A DNA stretch of 29,129 nt from JACOWB01 sp964373665 (GTDB taxonomy: Archaea; Aenigmatarchaeota; Aenigmatarchaeia; CG10238-14; SCSR01). Both the position numbers and the translations under genes were made by a program. This document shows positions 29,079 to 29,129 of this stretch, in pieces. Every line of letters begins with the position of its first letter. Position 1 is the stretch's first letter. Where the stretch lies: positions 1 to 29,129 of the forward strand of contig CAYJVM010000011.1 in assembly GCA_964373665.1 (NCBI GenBank). The letters run 5' to 3'. Below the pieces are notes generated by a model. It was not told the origin of the DNA. It did not search any database and saw only the letters and a list, made by a program, of their open reading frames with translations.

Positions 29079-29129
29079 GTGATTATAATCCTACTGCCCC
29101 TTGATATCACAGGGCAACAAATATGTATT
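29079..29129 (+). CDS. Possible start of a further gene (partial)
   Basis: GTG 29079 opens a frame that runs to the window end (VIIILLPLDITGQQICI). A TATA-like ATTTAAA (29047-29053) lies about 27-30 nt upstream, the spacing of leaderless genes in this window. Seventeen codons are too few for any functional statement, and a random open frame is possible. Confidence 0.25.
   Translation, partial: MIIILLPLDITGQQICI

Noticed and set aside
1..29129. CRISPR array, rRNA genes, integrase or attachment sites
   Set aside because: No regularly spaced repeats, rRNA signatures, recombinase frames or tRNA-end duplications were seen.

Overview
The window is archaeal chromosomal DNA. It carries archaeal FtsY, SRP54, Pus10, ribosomal protein L21e, RNA polymerase subunit Rpo4 and a DUF655 protein in one cluster, together with archaeal prefoldin alpha, Pth2, intron-containing tRNAs, a methanogen-like S-layer protein and class III (type IV pilin) signal peptides. 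Small genes, tight 4-nt overlaps, probable leaderless starts (TATA box about 27 nt before the start codon) and many DedA/VTT, LamG and DUF proteins suggest a small-genome, DPANN-like lineage. That placement is inference.

Layout, left to right. 1-4002: thermonuclease-type lipoprotein, small zinc-ribbon protein, Holliday-junction-resolvase-like membrane protein, two DedA/VTT membrane proteins, a DUF2391-like protein, tRNA-Gln and Pth2. 3994-7377 (minus): a probable exopolysaccharide operon with a NodB deacetylase, an anchored protein of unknown function, a processive GT2 glycosyltransferase and a thioredoxin-like protein without CxxC. 7440-10942 (minus): the S-layer gene with a 5'UTR hairpin and a strong terminator, preceded by a membrane-spanning winged-helix protein. 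10973-12016: an AmrS-like radical SAM homologue lacking one cluster cysteine. 12069-15496: three tRNAs among a frameshifted RelE-like toxin/antitoxin pair, hypotheticals, a DUF192 protein and an ADP-ribosyltransferase-like protein directly behind tRNA-Leu. 15511-20874 (plus): the housekeeping cluster pfdA-ftsY-srp54-pus10-rpl21e-rpo4-DUF655. 20905-27968 (minus): a surface-appendage operon with a regulator, pilin-like proteins, two LamG modules, an Ig-like repeat protein and a Cys-rich repeat protein. 28029-29129: another anchored thioredoxin-like protein, a frameshifted hicB, a truncated hicA, and possibly the start of a further gene.

Three themes stand out. First, about a third of the window builds the cell surface (S-layer, polysaccharide, LamG pilins). 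Second, tRNA genes carry unusual insertions: tRNA-Gln has a 34-nt anticodon intron plus a 19-nt D-loop insertion, tRNA-Thr has a 13-nt D-loop insertion, tRNA-Leu has a 34-nt intron, and a fourth tRNA is about 36 nt too long. Third, several enzymes have lost canonical catalytic residues, and both toxin-antitoxin loci are broken. No stretch over 300 bases lacks a gene; bases 1-103 show nothing I can name.
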